From positions 1-13,425 of the forward strand of contig JAKAPG010000021.1 of the NCBI GenBank assembly GCA_021823085.1: DNA of 13,425 nucleotides, in the 5' to 3' direction. The stretch is from Thermoplasmata archaeon. Its GTDB lineage: Archaea > Thermoplasmatota > Thermoplasmata > Lutacidiplasmatales > UBA184. The position numbers and the translations under genes were made by a program. Under the pieces are notes generated by a model. The model was not told where the DNA came from, did not search any database, and saw only the letters and a program-made list of their open reading frames with translations. Shown here one piece after another: positions 1 to 6,811 of this stretch; position 1 is the stretch's first letter; the number at the start of each line of letters is the position of its first letter.

Positions 1-721
1 AAATGGGTGCCGTGCAGCCTTCCACGTAATGCACCTTCGCGCCCTTGTCGGCGATGATGAGCGTGCGTTCGAACTGGCCGACGTTCTTCGCGTTGATGCG
101 GAAGTAGGCCTGGAGCGGGATGCCACAGTCCACCCCCGGAGGGATGTAGACGAAGCTGCCGCCCGACCAGACCGCACTGTTCAGCGCGGCGAACTTGTTG
201 TCGTTGTACGGAACGACCTTTCCGAAGTACTTCCGGACGATCTCGGGATGCTCCCGGACGGCCGTGTCGGTGTCGCAGAAGAGGATCCCCTTCGCCGTGA
301 GGTCCTCGCGAATCTTGTGGTAGACGGTTCCGCTGTCGTACTGCGCCCCGACCCCACCGAAGAACTCTCGCTCGGCCTTGGGGATTCCGAGGCGCTCGTA
401 GGTGTTCTTGATGTCGGCCGGCAGGTCGTCCCAGGTCTTCTTCGGGGCGTCCTCCCCGAGAGGGGCGGCGTAGTAGGTGTAGGAATCGAAGTCGATCTCG
501 TCCAGGCTCGGACCCCAGTCGGGCATCGGCCGCTGGACGAAGTGCTCGAAGGCGCGAAGGCGGTACTCGCGCATCCAGTCCGGCTCGTGCTTCCAGTCCG
601 AGATCTGTTCGACGATCTCTCGGGTGAGTCCCTTGGCGGTCCGGAGCTTGTAGGTCTCGGGGTTCTTGAAATCGTACCGCGTATAGTCGAGCGGAGTGAA
701 CTCCGTCGTGCTTTGTGCCAT
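1..721 (-). CDS. sufB: SufB, Fe-S cluster scaffold subunit (5' part, cut by window edge)
   Basis: The first 240 codons of SufB, the scaffold of the SufBC2D complex on which iron-sulfur clusters are built in the cytoplasm. The translation starts MAQSTTEFTPLDYTRYDF and shows SufB family blocks: EPDWMREYRLRAFEHF near residue 50, the YDSGTVYHK block, an NSAVWSGGSFVYIPPGVD stretch, and VHYVEGCTAPI at the window edge. The GCTAP cysteine is conserved in SufB proteins. The C-terminal half, with further conserved residues, lies outside the window. The ATG at 721 is chosen because a GAGGCGA Shine-Dalgarno-like run sits just upstream and a TATA box lies about 40 bases upstream. An in-frame ATG at 745 would fall upstream of the predicted transcription start. 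It follows sufC and sufS in the same direction after an 86-base gap with its own promoter. SufD is not in the window and may lie beyond it. Confidence 0.95.
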   Translation of the reverse strand, partial: MAQSTTEFTPLDYTRYDFKNPETYKLRTAKGLTREIVEQISDWKHEPDWMREYRLRAFEHFVQRPMPDWGPSLDEIDFDSYTYYAAPLGEDAPKKTWDDLPADIKNTYERLGIPKAEREFFGGVGAQYDSGTVYHKIREDLTAKGILFCDTDTAVREHPEIVRKYFGKVVPYNDNKFAALNSAVWSGGSFVYIPPGVDCGIPLQAYFRINAKNVGQFERTLIIADKGAKVHYVEGCTAPI

Positions 722-755
722 CGCTCGCCTCGTCGATAATTCCATCACGTCAGTG

Positions 756-766
756 TATTTAAATAA
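756..766 (-). promoter_or_regulatory. Archaeal TATA box for sufB
   Basis: On the minus strand this reads TTATTTAAATA, the only strongly AT-rich run in the 86-base gap between sufS and sufB. Archaeal transcription usually starts about 25 bases downstream of the TATA centre, which puts the start near 735 and leaves a leader of roughly 14 bases carrying the GAGGCGA Shine-Dalgarno-like sequence. So sufB can be transcribed separately from sufCS. A TCGAT half-site at 733-737 lies at the predicted start, matching one arm of the inverted repeat in front of sufC. Confidence 0.7.
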
Positions 767-807
767 GTCGTAGCTCGCGGCGGGAAATCGCCGGGTCAAC
801 CCAAGGG

Positions 808-2073
808 CTAGCGCACGGCACCGGCCGCGGGAGCGGAGACTCCGCTCGGCCGGAAGCGAGCGCGGATCCGGAGCAGGGTGTCGAAAAGCCGTTCGATCTC
901 GGAGGAGGTGTTGTAGAGGTACGGGCTCGCTCGGACCATCGCCGGGACGCCGAACTTCTCCATCAGGATCTGGGCACAGTGCTGCCCTGCGCGGACGGCA
1001 ATCCCGTCCGCGTCGAGCAGGCTTCCGATGTCGTGCGCATGTATGCCGTGCAGCGTGAAGGAGAAGACGCTCTCCCGGCCCTCGACGCGCTGGGGTCCGT
1101 AGACTTTCATCGATTCGCCCAGGCGGTCGTGAGCCAGGTCGAGGAACTGATGAGCGAGGTCCCGTTCGTGCGCGGCGAGGTCGCTCCATCCGATCCCCTC
1201 CAGGAAGTCGAGCGCCACGCTGAGCCCCACGGCCCCGGCGATGTTGGGCGTGCCGGCCTCGAAACGAGCGGGAGGATCGCGATAGGAGATCCGGTCCCGT
1301 TCGACGCGCTCGATCATCTCCCCGCCCCCCATCCAGGGAGGCAACTCGTCCAGGAGCGCCTTCCTTGTCCAGAGAACCCCGATGCCGGTCGGTCCGAGTG
1401 TCTTATGACCGCTGAAGGCCAGGAAATCGGCCCCGAGGTCGCGCACGTCCAGAGGGAGATGCGGCGCGGACTGGGCCGCGTCGACGACAACCAGCGCGCC
1501 GGCGCGATGCGCCACATCCGCGATCTCGCGGACCGGCACGATCGTTCCCAGCACGTTCGACACGTGGGGGAGCGTGACGACCTTCGTCCGACCATCCCAG
1601 AACGGTTCGAACGCGGCGGGAGGGAGACGGCCATCCTCGTCGACCTTCGCGAACTCGAGCTCGGTCCCATGATAGACCCGCAGCATGTGCCACGGAACGA
1701 TGTTCGAGTGATGGTCCATCTCGGTCGCGACGATCCGGTCGTCGTGGCGGAGCCGACTGCGCGCTAACACGTTCGCGACGAGGTTGATCGACTCGGTCGT
1801 CCCGTGGGTGAACACGATCTCGCTCGGGTCGTCCGCGTGGAGGAAGCGGGCGACGCGGGCCCGCGCATCTTCAAAGGCGTTCGTTGCCTCCTCGGCGAGT
1901 CCGTAGGCCCCGCGGTGAACGTTGGAGTTGAGCTCGGAGTAGTACCGAACCTCGGACTCGATGACCGAGCGCGGCTTCTGCGAGGTCGCTGCGGAATCCA
2001 AGTAGGCGAGAGGGTGGCCGTGAAAGCGCCGGCTCAGGATCGGGAACTCTGCCCGCAGCCGGTCCACGTCCAT
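808..2073 (-). CDS. sufS: SufS-type class II cysteine desulfurase
   Basis: A PLP enzyme that removes sulfur from L-cysteine as a protein persulfide, giving alanine, and feeds it to Fe-S assembly. From the ATG at 2073 the product is 421 residues, a normal length. Visible motifs are LDSAATSQKP near the N-terminus, THGTTESIN, the DHHSNIVPW block, VVDAAQSAPH, SGHKTLGPTG with the PLP lysine at residue 224, and RAGQHCAQ with the catalytic cysteine at residue 366. These positions are within two residues of E. coli SufS (Lys226, Cys364), which supports this start. A GTG at 2130 would add 19 residues of low-complexity, Arg-rich sequence and overlap sufC by 20 bases, and I consider it less likely. The gene lies 37 bases after sufC and probably shares its transcript. 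No SufE or SufU partner is seen in the window. Confidence 0.95.
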   Translation of the reverse strand: MDVDRLRAEFPILSRRFHGHPLAYLDSAATSQKPRSVIESEVRYYSELNSNVHRGAYGLAEEATNAFEDARARVARFLHADDPSEIVFTHGTTESINLVANVLARSRLRHDDRIVATEMDHHSNIVPWHMLRVYHGTELEFAKVDEDGRLPPAAFEPFWDGRTKVVTLPHVSNVLGTIVPVREIADVAHRAGALVVVDAAQSAPHLPLDVRDLGADFLAFSGHKTLGPTGIGVLWTRKALLDELPPWMGGGEMIERVERDRISYRDPPARFEAGTPNIAGAVGLSVALDFLEGIGWSDLAAHERDLAHQFLDLAHDRLGESMKVYGPQRVEGRESVFSFTLHGIHAHDIGSLLDADGIAVRAGQHCAQILMEKFGVPAMVRASPYLYNTSSEIERLFDTLLRIRARFRPSGVSAPAAGAVR

Positions 2074-2110
2074 CGTTCTCGCCGGCCGACCGTCGTGGGC
2101 GCCTCGCGCT

Positions 2111-2887
2111 TTAGGTAGAGACCGCCGCACCGGGGCGCACCCAGTCGTACCCCTTCGCCTCGAGCTCCTCGGCGAGCTCCCGGCCCCCCGAGAGCGCGAT
2201 CTGGCCCTCGACCATCACATGGACCCGATCGGGCTTCAGGTACTTCAGTATTCGCTGGTAGTGCGTGATCAGGAGGACCCCGGAGCTCGGCGTGTGAAGC
2301 TTGGCGACGGTCTCTCCTACGTCCCGGACCGCATCAATGTCGAGCCCGGAATCGGGTTCGTCTAGGATCGAGAAGATCGGATTCAGGGTCGCCATCTGGA
2401 GAACTTCGTTGCGCTTCTTCTCTCCCCCCGAGTAGCCTTCGTTGAGCGAGCGCTTCAGCATCGACTCGTCGATGCCGAGATAGCCGAGGTGGGCCTTGAG
2501 GTCATGATCGAAGGCCGCGGTGTCTGCGGTCTCGGCGGTGTGCCGCTGCATGTATGCGGTCCAAAGAAACTTCGAGAGCGAGAGGCCGGAGACCTCCTGA
2601 GGGTACTGGAACCCGAGGAAGAGGCCCGCGCGAGAGCGCTGTTCCACGGGCATCCGGAGAAGGTCCTTGCCATCCAAAAGCGCCTGCCCGGCGGTCACTC
2701 GGTACTTCGGATGGCCCATCAACGAGTAGGCGAGAGTGCTCTTTCCCGAGCCGTTCGGACCCATCAGGGCGGTGATCTCTCCGGAGCGCAGCGTAAGGTC
2801 GACCCCGCGAAGGATCTCCTTTCCTGCAACGTCGACATGGAGTCCCTTGATTTCGAGCGTGTGCGCGACGTGCGCCGGCTCCGCCAT
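2111..2887 (-). CDS. sufC: SufC, Fe-S assembly ABC-type ATPase
   Basis: The soluble ABC ATPase that works with SufB (and SufD) to drive iron-sulfur cluster assembly. It is 258 residues, the usual length. Walker A is GPNGSGKST at 43-51, the Q-loop is in FQYPQE at 93-98, the ABC signature is SGGEKKRNE at 153-161, Walker B with the catalytic acid is ILDEPDSGLD at 174-183, and the switch histidine is in LLITHYQ. The EKKRNE signature is the SufC form rather than that of a transporter ATPase, and no membrane permease is nearby. It is the first gene of a leftward sufC-sufS-sufB cluster, and its TATA box is about 33 bases upstream, so its leader is only a few bases. It diverges from a SufR-like regulator, which probably controls it. 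Confidence 0.97.
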   Translation of the reverse strand: MAEPAHVAHTLEIKGLHVDVAGKEILRGVDLTLRSGEITALMGPNGSGKSTLAYSLMGHPKYRVTAGQALLDGKDLLRMPVEQRSRAGLFLGFQYPQEVSGLSLSKFLWTAYMQRHTAETADTAAFDHDLKAHLGYLGIDESMLKRSLNEGYSGGEKKRNEVLQMATLNPIFSILDEPDSGLDIDAVRDVGETVAKLHTPSSGVLLITHYQRILKYLKPDRVHVMVEGQIALSGGRELAEELEAKGYDWVRPGAAVST

Positions 2888-2889
2888 GG

Positions 2890-2906
2890 TCGATTCGGCG
2901 CATCGA
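2890..2906. promoter_or_regulatory. Candidate operator: TCGAT-N7-ATCGA inverted repeat
   Basis: A perfect 5-base inverted repeat, TCGAT at 2890-2894 and ATCGA at 2902-2906, lies between the sufC TATA box and the sufC ATG, over the predicted transcription start. That is where a repressor would block initiation, and the divergent neighbour encodes a plausible Fe-S-responsive repressor. A 5-base repeat of this kind is expected by chance with appreciable frequency in an 80-base spacer, so this is only a candidate. Confidence 0.3.
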
Positions 2907-2915
2907 GAGAAGGAG

Positions 2916-2924
2916 TTTATTTAA
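2916..2924 (-). promoter_or_regulatory. Archaeal TATA box for sufC
   Basis: On the minus strand this reads TTAAATAAA, an AT-rich island centred 33 bases upstream of the sufC ATG at 2887. The usual archaeal TATA-to-start spacing puts transcription near 2894, so the sufC mRNA would be almost leaderless. The 79-base spacer 2888-2966 also serves the rightward regulator gene. A weaker AT-rich run at about 2937-2945 could be the regulator's own TATA element. Confidence 0.7.
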
Positions 2925-2966
2925 GCATGGCGCGGTGAGTAAATCCCTAAATGGAGGGCGAGCCAT

Positions 2967-3641
2967 ATGTCCGGACGACCGAGCAACCCCATGGTAAGCC
3001 GAACGAACCCCGAGGTATTGGAAGGGACGCGGGGTCGGATCCTGGAGGAGCTCGCATCCGTGCCTTGCACGGCGCGCGACATCGCCGCGATGCTCGGCAT
3101 CCGCGAGAGCGCCGCCCGGGGTCATCTCGAGCGGTTGGAGCTGAGAGGCTACGTCGCTCCGGCCTTTGTCCGGGAAGGCGTGGGGCGGCCTCGAAAGCGC
3201 TACCACTTGACCGGTGAGGGCCAGGAGCTCTTCCCGAAGAAGTACAACCTGCTTCTCGATGCGCTGATCGAGCAGATCCTCTCGACCCAAGGTGAGAGCG
3301 CGGCGCGCATGCTGCTCGCCGAGGCGGCCCGACGGGTGGCGCGGTCGATCACCGCGAACATCCCTCCCGGGGGCACGACCGAAGAGCGAACGCGCCGCCT
3401 CGTCCGCGCGCTGAACGATTTCGGCTTCGGCTGCTCGATGGAACGGATGCCCGACGGATCGACTGCGATTGTCCGGACGAACTGCGTCTTTCGGCGCAAC
3501 GCGCTCTCGCACTCGTACCTGATGTGCAACGTCTTCGATCAGCATCTCACCCAGGAGCTGCTCGGCAAGGAGCCGGTGGATCTCCAAGAGTCGATCGCGC
3601 GCGGGGGACTGCGGTGCACGCACCTGATCCACCTGCACTAG
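2967..3641 (+). CDS. SufR-like winged-helix transcriptional regulator
   Basis: A 224-residue DNA-binding regulator, probably a repressor of the divergent suf genes. Residues 20-82 form an ArsR/DeoR-type winged helix: helix-turn-helix around CTARDIAAMLGIRESAARGHLERL, then the wing GVGRPRKRYHLT. The C-terminal half has cysteines at 156, 173, 187 and 217. C173, C187 and C217 lie in the pattern NC-x13-C-x29-C followed by a short hydrophobic strand, resembling SufR-type proteins, where such cysteines bind an Fe-S cluster. Cyanobacterial SufR has an additional cysteine before the last one; here that region reads ESIARGGLRC, with Ser at 209, and C156 might supply a fourth ligand. The ATG at 2967 is preceded by a strong GGAGGGCGA ribosome site at 2953-2961. 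Divergence from sufC with a short spacer is the classic sufR arrangement. Cluster binding and target are inferred. Confidence 0.85.
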   Translation: MSGRPSNPMVSRTNPEVLEGTRGRILEELASVPCTARDIAAMLGIRESAARGHLERLELRGYVAPAFVREGVGRPRKRYHLTGEGQELFPKKYNLLLDALIEQILSTQGESAARMLLAEAARRVARSITANIPPGGTTEERTRRLVRALNDFGFGCSMERMPDGSTAIVRTNCVFRRNALSHSYLMCNVFDQHLTQELLGKEPVDLQESIARGGLRCTHLIHLH

Positions 3642-3676
3642 CGGAATCGGCGAGCGGGGGGCGGAAGGGAACCACG

Positions 3677-4867
3677 TTGCGGGCACGCGTCGCAACCCCG
3701 TCGCATGCGCAAAGGCGCGCCCAGTGGAACGGGCTCGGCCACGACGAGATCGTCCGTTACAGCCGGCACCTGCTCCTCGGCGAGGTCGGAATCGAGGGCC
3801 AACGCCGGCTTCGGGCATCCAAGGTCCTCATCATCGGCGCGGGGGGTCTCGGGTCTCCCACCGCCCTGTACCTCGCGGCGGCCGGCGTCGGGGAGATCGG
3901 GCTCGTGGACTTCGACCGCGTCGACGCGTCCAATCTTCAGCGGCAAATCCTCTACACCACCGCGGACGTAGGCGAACGCAAGGTCGAGGCCGCGCGAGAC
4001 CACCTTCGCGCGCTCAACCCCGGAGTCGTTGTGAGGATACACGAGACCACGCTCTCCCGGGACAACGCTCTCGAGATCCTCCGCCCGTACGACGTCATCG
4101 TCGACGGGACGGACAACTTCTCGACCCGCTACCTGGTCAACGACGCCTGCGTTCTGCTGGGGAAGCCGAACGTCTACGGTTCAATCTACCGGTTCGAGGG
4201 GCAGGCGACCGTCTTCGACGCTCGCGCCGGGCCCTGCTACCGTTGCCTCTTTCCCGAACCCCCTCCGCCCGGGGCCGTTCCTTCGTGCGGCGAGGCGGGC
4301 GTTCTCGGCGTGCTGCCCGGATTCGTAGGTATGGTACAGGCGACCGAGGCCGTGAAGCAGATCCTGAAGATCGGGGAGCCCCTCGTCGGTCGGCTGCTCC
4401 TGTACGACGCCCTCGCGATGCGCGTGCGCGAGCTGACGGTCCGTAAGGACCCCGATTGCGTGATCTGCGGCCCTACGGCGACTCAGCACGAGCTGATCGA
4501 CTACCCCGCGTTCTGCGGAGTGCGCCCGTCGGACTCGGGATCCGTCGACCGGCCCGAGATCACGCCCGGGGAGCTGCGGACGGCGCTCCGGGGATCCGAA
4601 CCTCCCCTTCTCGTCGATGTGCGCGAGCCCGGTGAGTGGGACATCGTCGGCCTCGAAGGAGCCCGCCGGATCCCGAAGGATGAGCTCGCCGAGCGCCTCG
4701 ACGAGTTCGTGGGCGCCTCTTCGCTCGTCCTCTACTGCCACTCCGGGCGTCGCGGCGAAGAGGCAACCGACCTTCTGCTCCGCCTGGGGTTGCGCAACGT
4801 CCGCAACTTGAAGGGCGGCATCGACGCCTGGGCGAAGGAGATCGATCCCTCGCTCCCGCGCTACTGA
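3677..4867 (+). CDS. moeB: MoeB/ThiF-type adenylyltransferase fused to a rhodanese domain
   Basis: An E1-like enzyme that adenylates the C-terminal glycine of ubiquitin-like sulfur carriers (MoaD, ThiS or archaeal SAMP types) and, through its rhodanese domain, passes persulfide sulfur to them for molybdopterin, thiamine or tRNA thiolation. From the TTG at 3677 it is 396 residues. The nucleotide-binding GAGGLGS is at 54-60, followed by DFDRVDASNLQRQ and DGTDNFSTRYLVND. Zinc cysteines are C187/C190 (CYRC) and C261/C264 (CVIC), and the conserved SCGEAGVLG cysteine is C204. The C-terminal domain, from about residue 290, has LLVDVREPGEWDIVG and the active-site loop CHSGRR with C354. The layout matches MOCS3/Uba4 and MoeZ/MoeBR. 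TTG is chosen for its GGAAGGGA ribosome site; GTG at 3614, overlapping the regulator, is an alternative. It is probably co-transcribed with the regulator gene, 35 bases upstream. The physiological carrier is unknown. Confidence 0.93.
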   Translation: MRARVATPSHAQRRAQWNGLGHDEIVRYSRHLLLGEVGIEGQRRLRASKVLIIGAGGLGSPTALYLAAAGVGEIGLVDFDRVDASNLQRQILYTTADVGERKVEAARDHLRALNPGVVVRIHETTLSRDNALEILRPYDVIVDGTDNFSTRYLVNDACVLLGKPNVYGSIYRFEGQATVFDARAGPCYRCLFPEPPPPGAVPSCGEAGVLGVLPGFVGMVQATEAVKQILKIGEPLVGRLLLYDALAMRVRELTVRKDPDCVICGPTATQHELIDYPAFCGVRPSDSGSVDRPEITPGELRTALRGSEPPLLVDVREPGEWDIVGLEGARRIPKDELAERLDEFVGASSLVLYCHSGRRGEEATDLLLRLGLRNVRNLKGGIDAWAKEIDPSLPRY

Positions 4868-4892
4868 GCCGGACCGCGTCGAGCCTCAGCCG

Positions 4893-5453
4893 CTAGCGCG
4901 GGGCGCCAGGGCCGGCGTCGAGGGAGCCTCGATACGAGCGCACCCTCCGGGAGAGCTCGCGCAGAAAATCCTCAGGGTGCCGGGGCGTGATGAAGAGAGG
5001 GACCGACCCCGCGTAAATCAAGATCCCGTTCGAGCTCGTCTGCACGCTGTCGAAGTCGCCCACCAGCGGGCTCCACATCCGGCCACGGTACCCCCACGAT
5101 CCGAAGAATCCCGTCGGGGAGAGTTCGCGCAGGGTCGCGGGCCGGATGCTCCGAACCTCCTTGAGCTGGATCCGGCGCCCTCCGGCGATTCGGAACGCAG
5201 TCAGGGAGTCCGCATCCATCCAGTACGTCGTCGAGACGTAGCGAACGAGAAAAAAGAGCAGGAGAGCGAGGATGAAGTAGAGGGCGTAGAGACTGACCGT
5301 CGAGCCGCGAAGGACGATCACGAGAAGGAACGCGAAGAATACGTAGATCCCGACCACGGCCCAGGAAAGCTCCGCCCCGACGGCGTATCGGCCGGACGGG
5401 TCGAGGGGGGGTTCGGTGGCTCCCGATCCAGCGCTCGGCCCCGGAACGTCCAT
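4893..5453 (-). CDS. Small membrane protein with two TM helices and a PH-like domain
   Basis: A 186-residue protein of unknown function. The N-terminus (1-25) is Pro/Gly/Ser-rich. Two hydrophobic helices follow at about 29-48 and 54-73, separated by a short loop with an arginine, and then a soluble domain at about 75-175. The soluble part (WMDADSLTAFRIAGGRRIQL, SIRPATLREL, SWGYRGRMWSPLVGDFDSV, ILIYAGSVPLFITPRHPEDFL) has the alternating-strand pattern and 'I..P..P..F' end of bacterial PH-like domains that are often attached to two TM helices. The assignment rests on pattern, not a search. The gene faces the E1-rhodanese gene with only 25 bases between stop codons. A TATA-like box about 29 bases upstream of the ATG suggests a nearly leaderless mRNA. 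Confidence 0.8.
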   Translation of the reverse strand: MDVPGPSAGSGATEPPLDPSGRYAVGAELSWAVVGIYVFFAFLLVIVLRGSTVSLYALYFILALLLFFLVRYVSTTYWMDADSLTAFRIAGGRRIQLKEVRSIRPATLRELSPTGFFGSWGYRGRMWSPLVGDFDSVQTSSNGILIYAGSVPLFITPRHPEDFLRELSRRVRSYRGSLDAGPGAPR

Positions 5454-5476
5454 GTCGCGGTGTACCGGGAGGTCGA

Positions 5477-5488
5477 GTTAAACAAATC
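5477..5488 (-). promoter_or_regulatory. TATA-like box for the PH-domain membrane protein gene
   Basis: On the minus strand this reads GATTTGTTTAAC, an isolated AT-rich run in GC-rich surroundings, centred about 29 bases before the ATG at 5453. Normal archaeal spacing puts the transcription start within a few bases of the ATG, and no Shine-Dalgarno sequence of normal spacing is needed. The match to the TTTAWATA consensus is only fair. Confidence 0.5.
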
Positions 5489-5541
5489 GGAGGGCGCGTT
5501 GCATCGGACTGCGATTCGGCCCGGGCGCGCGCGGGCTCTGG

Positions 5542-5700
5542 ATGGTGCGCGAATCGGCCGCCGAGAAACCACCTGCACAAGCGCGGCGACCCACGCCCAC
5601 CCGGTGGGTGGGGTTCGTGGGACACCCCGCGGACCGCCCGGGCACGCTCGCGGACGCCTTCCTGCGCTCGCTCGAGCCGTCGGAGCTCGACGACTGCCTA
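5542..5700 (+). pseudogene. Possible gene fragment cut by the IS630 insertion
   Basis: An open frame read rightwards up to the IS630 target site. From the GTG at 5608 it reads VGFVGHPADRPGTLADAF and continues RSLEPSELDDCL, and nearly every codon ends in G or C, which is a coding signature. Upstream of 5608 the frame looks random. Joined across the element (removing it and one TA), the frame would continue as EPLVGSPRASR and end at a stop near 6928, but that continuation has poor codon bias. It may be a decayed gene, part of the older transposase remnant on the other side, or chance. No family is recognised. Confidence 0.25.
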
Positions 5701-6759
5701 GTGCCGCGTCCACCAGCGGTGTGCGGGACGTGAGTTCGTCACGCAGTGGACCCGATTGAGCCTCCGGATGGTCAATCGGAGGTGCTCGTTCGCCTCCTCC
5801 CAACTCGTGTAGTTCGACCCCGTGAAGGTCCACCTCCGAATCGTCCGGAAGTGGGTCTCGATCGGGTTCAGATGGCTCGCGTTCGTCGGTGTGGGGACGA
5901 AGGTGATCCGTAACCTCTGGGCCTCCGCCACCGCCGCGGGCGTGGTGTGCGTGGAGAGGTTGTCCTGAATCAGGTAGATGCGACCTCCCTTCGGATACCT
6001 CCCCCGGACCCATTGGAGGAATCGGACGTATCCCTCGCCGCTCTTCGAGGAGGTGAGGTAGCCGCGGAACCGACGGTGGTAGTAGTCGTAGGCCCCCATC
6101 AGGTAGCGAACGCCCCCGAGCCGCTGGTACGTCGCCGGCACTCGGTCGGGGTGCGCGGACCGAGCCCAGGTGTGGCCCCCATAGGGCTGGAGAGAGATCG
6201 GTCCCATCTCATCGACGGATACGACGATCGGGGGATTGTGCTCCCGATTGGTAAGCTCGTTCAGCCGACGTAGTTTCTCGGCGAACTTCGGGTCCTTCGA
6301 GCTCTTCCAAGTCTTGACGGACTGGAATGTGACGGACTCCTCGACGAGGATCTGCCGCAGTCGTTCACGACTAATCGATTCGACCACCCCCTCGTAGACC
6401 AACGACTCTCGGAGGAGGTCGAGGGACCAACTGGTCGGGGCCTGCCACCCATGGTCCTTCGGTCGAGCGAGGGCGAAGCGGACGATCGCCTTGCGGATCT
6501 CCGGGGGGAACTTCGGCTCGGGTCCCGGGCTCTTCTTCGGGTAGAGGGCATCTCGACCGAGTCGATTGTAGTCCTTGATCACCCGACGGACCCAGTCCTC
6601 GCTCCAGAGGACCAACCCCGCGATCTTCGGCGGAGAGAACCCTTGGTAGGAGTGGAGCACGATCATCGCGCGCTTGACGACGGTGGGGTCGTTGGAGCGC
6701 TTCACCAATCGGCTGAGGGCCTGGCCCTCCTCGTCGGAGAGCTCGCGGACGCGGAGCAT
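5698..6759 (-). CDS. IS630-family DD34E transposase (intact)
   Basis: A 353-residue cut-and-paste transposase of the IS630/Tc1/mariner group. The N-terminal 140 residues hold helix-turn-helix segments (SPPKIAGLVLWSEDWVRRVI and SISRERLRQILVEESV) that would bind the element's ends. The catalytic triad is D183 (VVSVDEMG), D266 (LIQDNLSTH) and E301 (HLNPIETHF), with exactly 34 residues between the second Asp and the Glu, the family-typical spacing. There is no frameshift or internal stop, so it may be active. The frame has no stop codon inside the element: the final TAG is made of the duplicated target TA plus the first flanking base. The ATG at 6759 is the first plausible start and begins 80 bases inside the right end. 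The gene reads towards the PH-domain gene. Confidence 0.95.
   Translation of the reverse strand: MLRVRELSDEEGQALSRLVKRSNDPTVVKRAMIVLHSYQGFSPPKIAGLVLWSEDWVRRVIKDYNRLGRDALYPKKSPGPEPKFPPEIRKAIVRFALARPKDHGWQAPTSWSLDLLRESLVYEGVVESISRERLRQILVEESVTFQSVKTWKSSKDPKFAEKLRRLNELTNREHNPPIVVSVDEMGPISLQPYGGHTWARSAHPDRVPATYQRLGGVRYLMGAYDYYHRRFRGYLTSSKSGEGYVRFLQWVRGRYPKGGRIYLIQDNLSTHTTPAAVAEAQRLRITFVPTPTNASHLNPIETHFRTIRRWTFTGSNYTSWEEANEHLRLTIRRLNRVHCVTNSRPAHRWWTRH
5701..5728 (+). repeat. Left terminal inverted repeat of the IS630 element
   Basis: Begins GTGCCGCGTCCA directly after the TA at 5699-5700. It pairs with the reverse complement of 6812-6839 at 19 of 28 positions, strongest at the outer 12 bases. It overlaps the 3' end of the transposase gene. 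Confidence 0.85.
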
Positions 6760-6811
6760 GAGGAGGGGGCATCGCCTCCTCCGGGAAAGTACTTCCGCTA
6801 GAGTTCAGGAA

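Noticed and set aside
979..1767. Plus-strand open frame of 262 codons opposite sufS
   Set aside because: It mirrors the sufS coding frame; the sufS product has all its catalytic motifs, and this frame has none.
2951..3217. Alternative plus-strand frame starting at ATG 2951 over the regulator
   Set aside because: The ribosome site GGAGGGCGA is placed correctly for ATG 2967, and only the 2967 frame gives a winged-helix protein.
2502..3818. Long minus-strand open frame (438 codons) across the sufC 5' end, the spacer and the regulator gene
   Set aside because: It is antisense to two well-supported genes, is rich in Arg/Pro/Gly as expected of a shadow frame in GC-rich DNA, and has no recognisable domain.
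5729..5743. Small hairpin CGTGA-GTTCG-TCACG inside the left end of the IS element
   Set aside because: It lies inside the transposase coding region, is only five base pairs, and has no T-run or matching structure at the other end.
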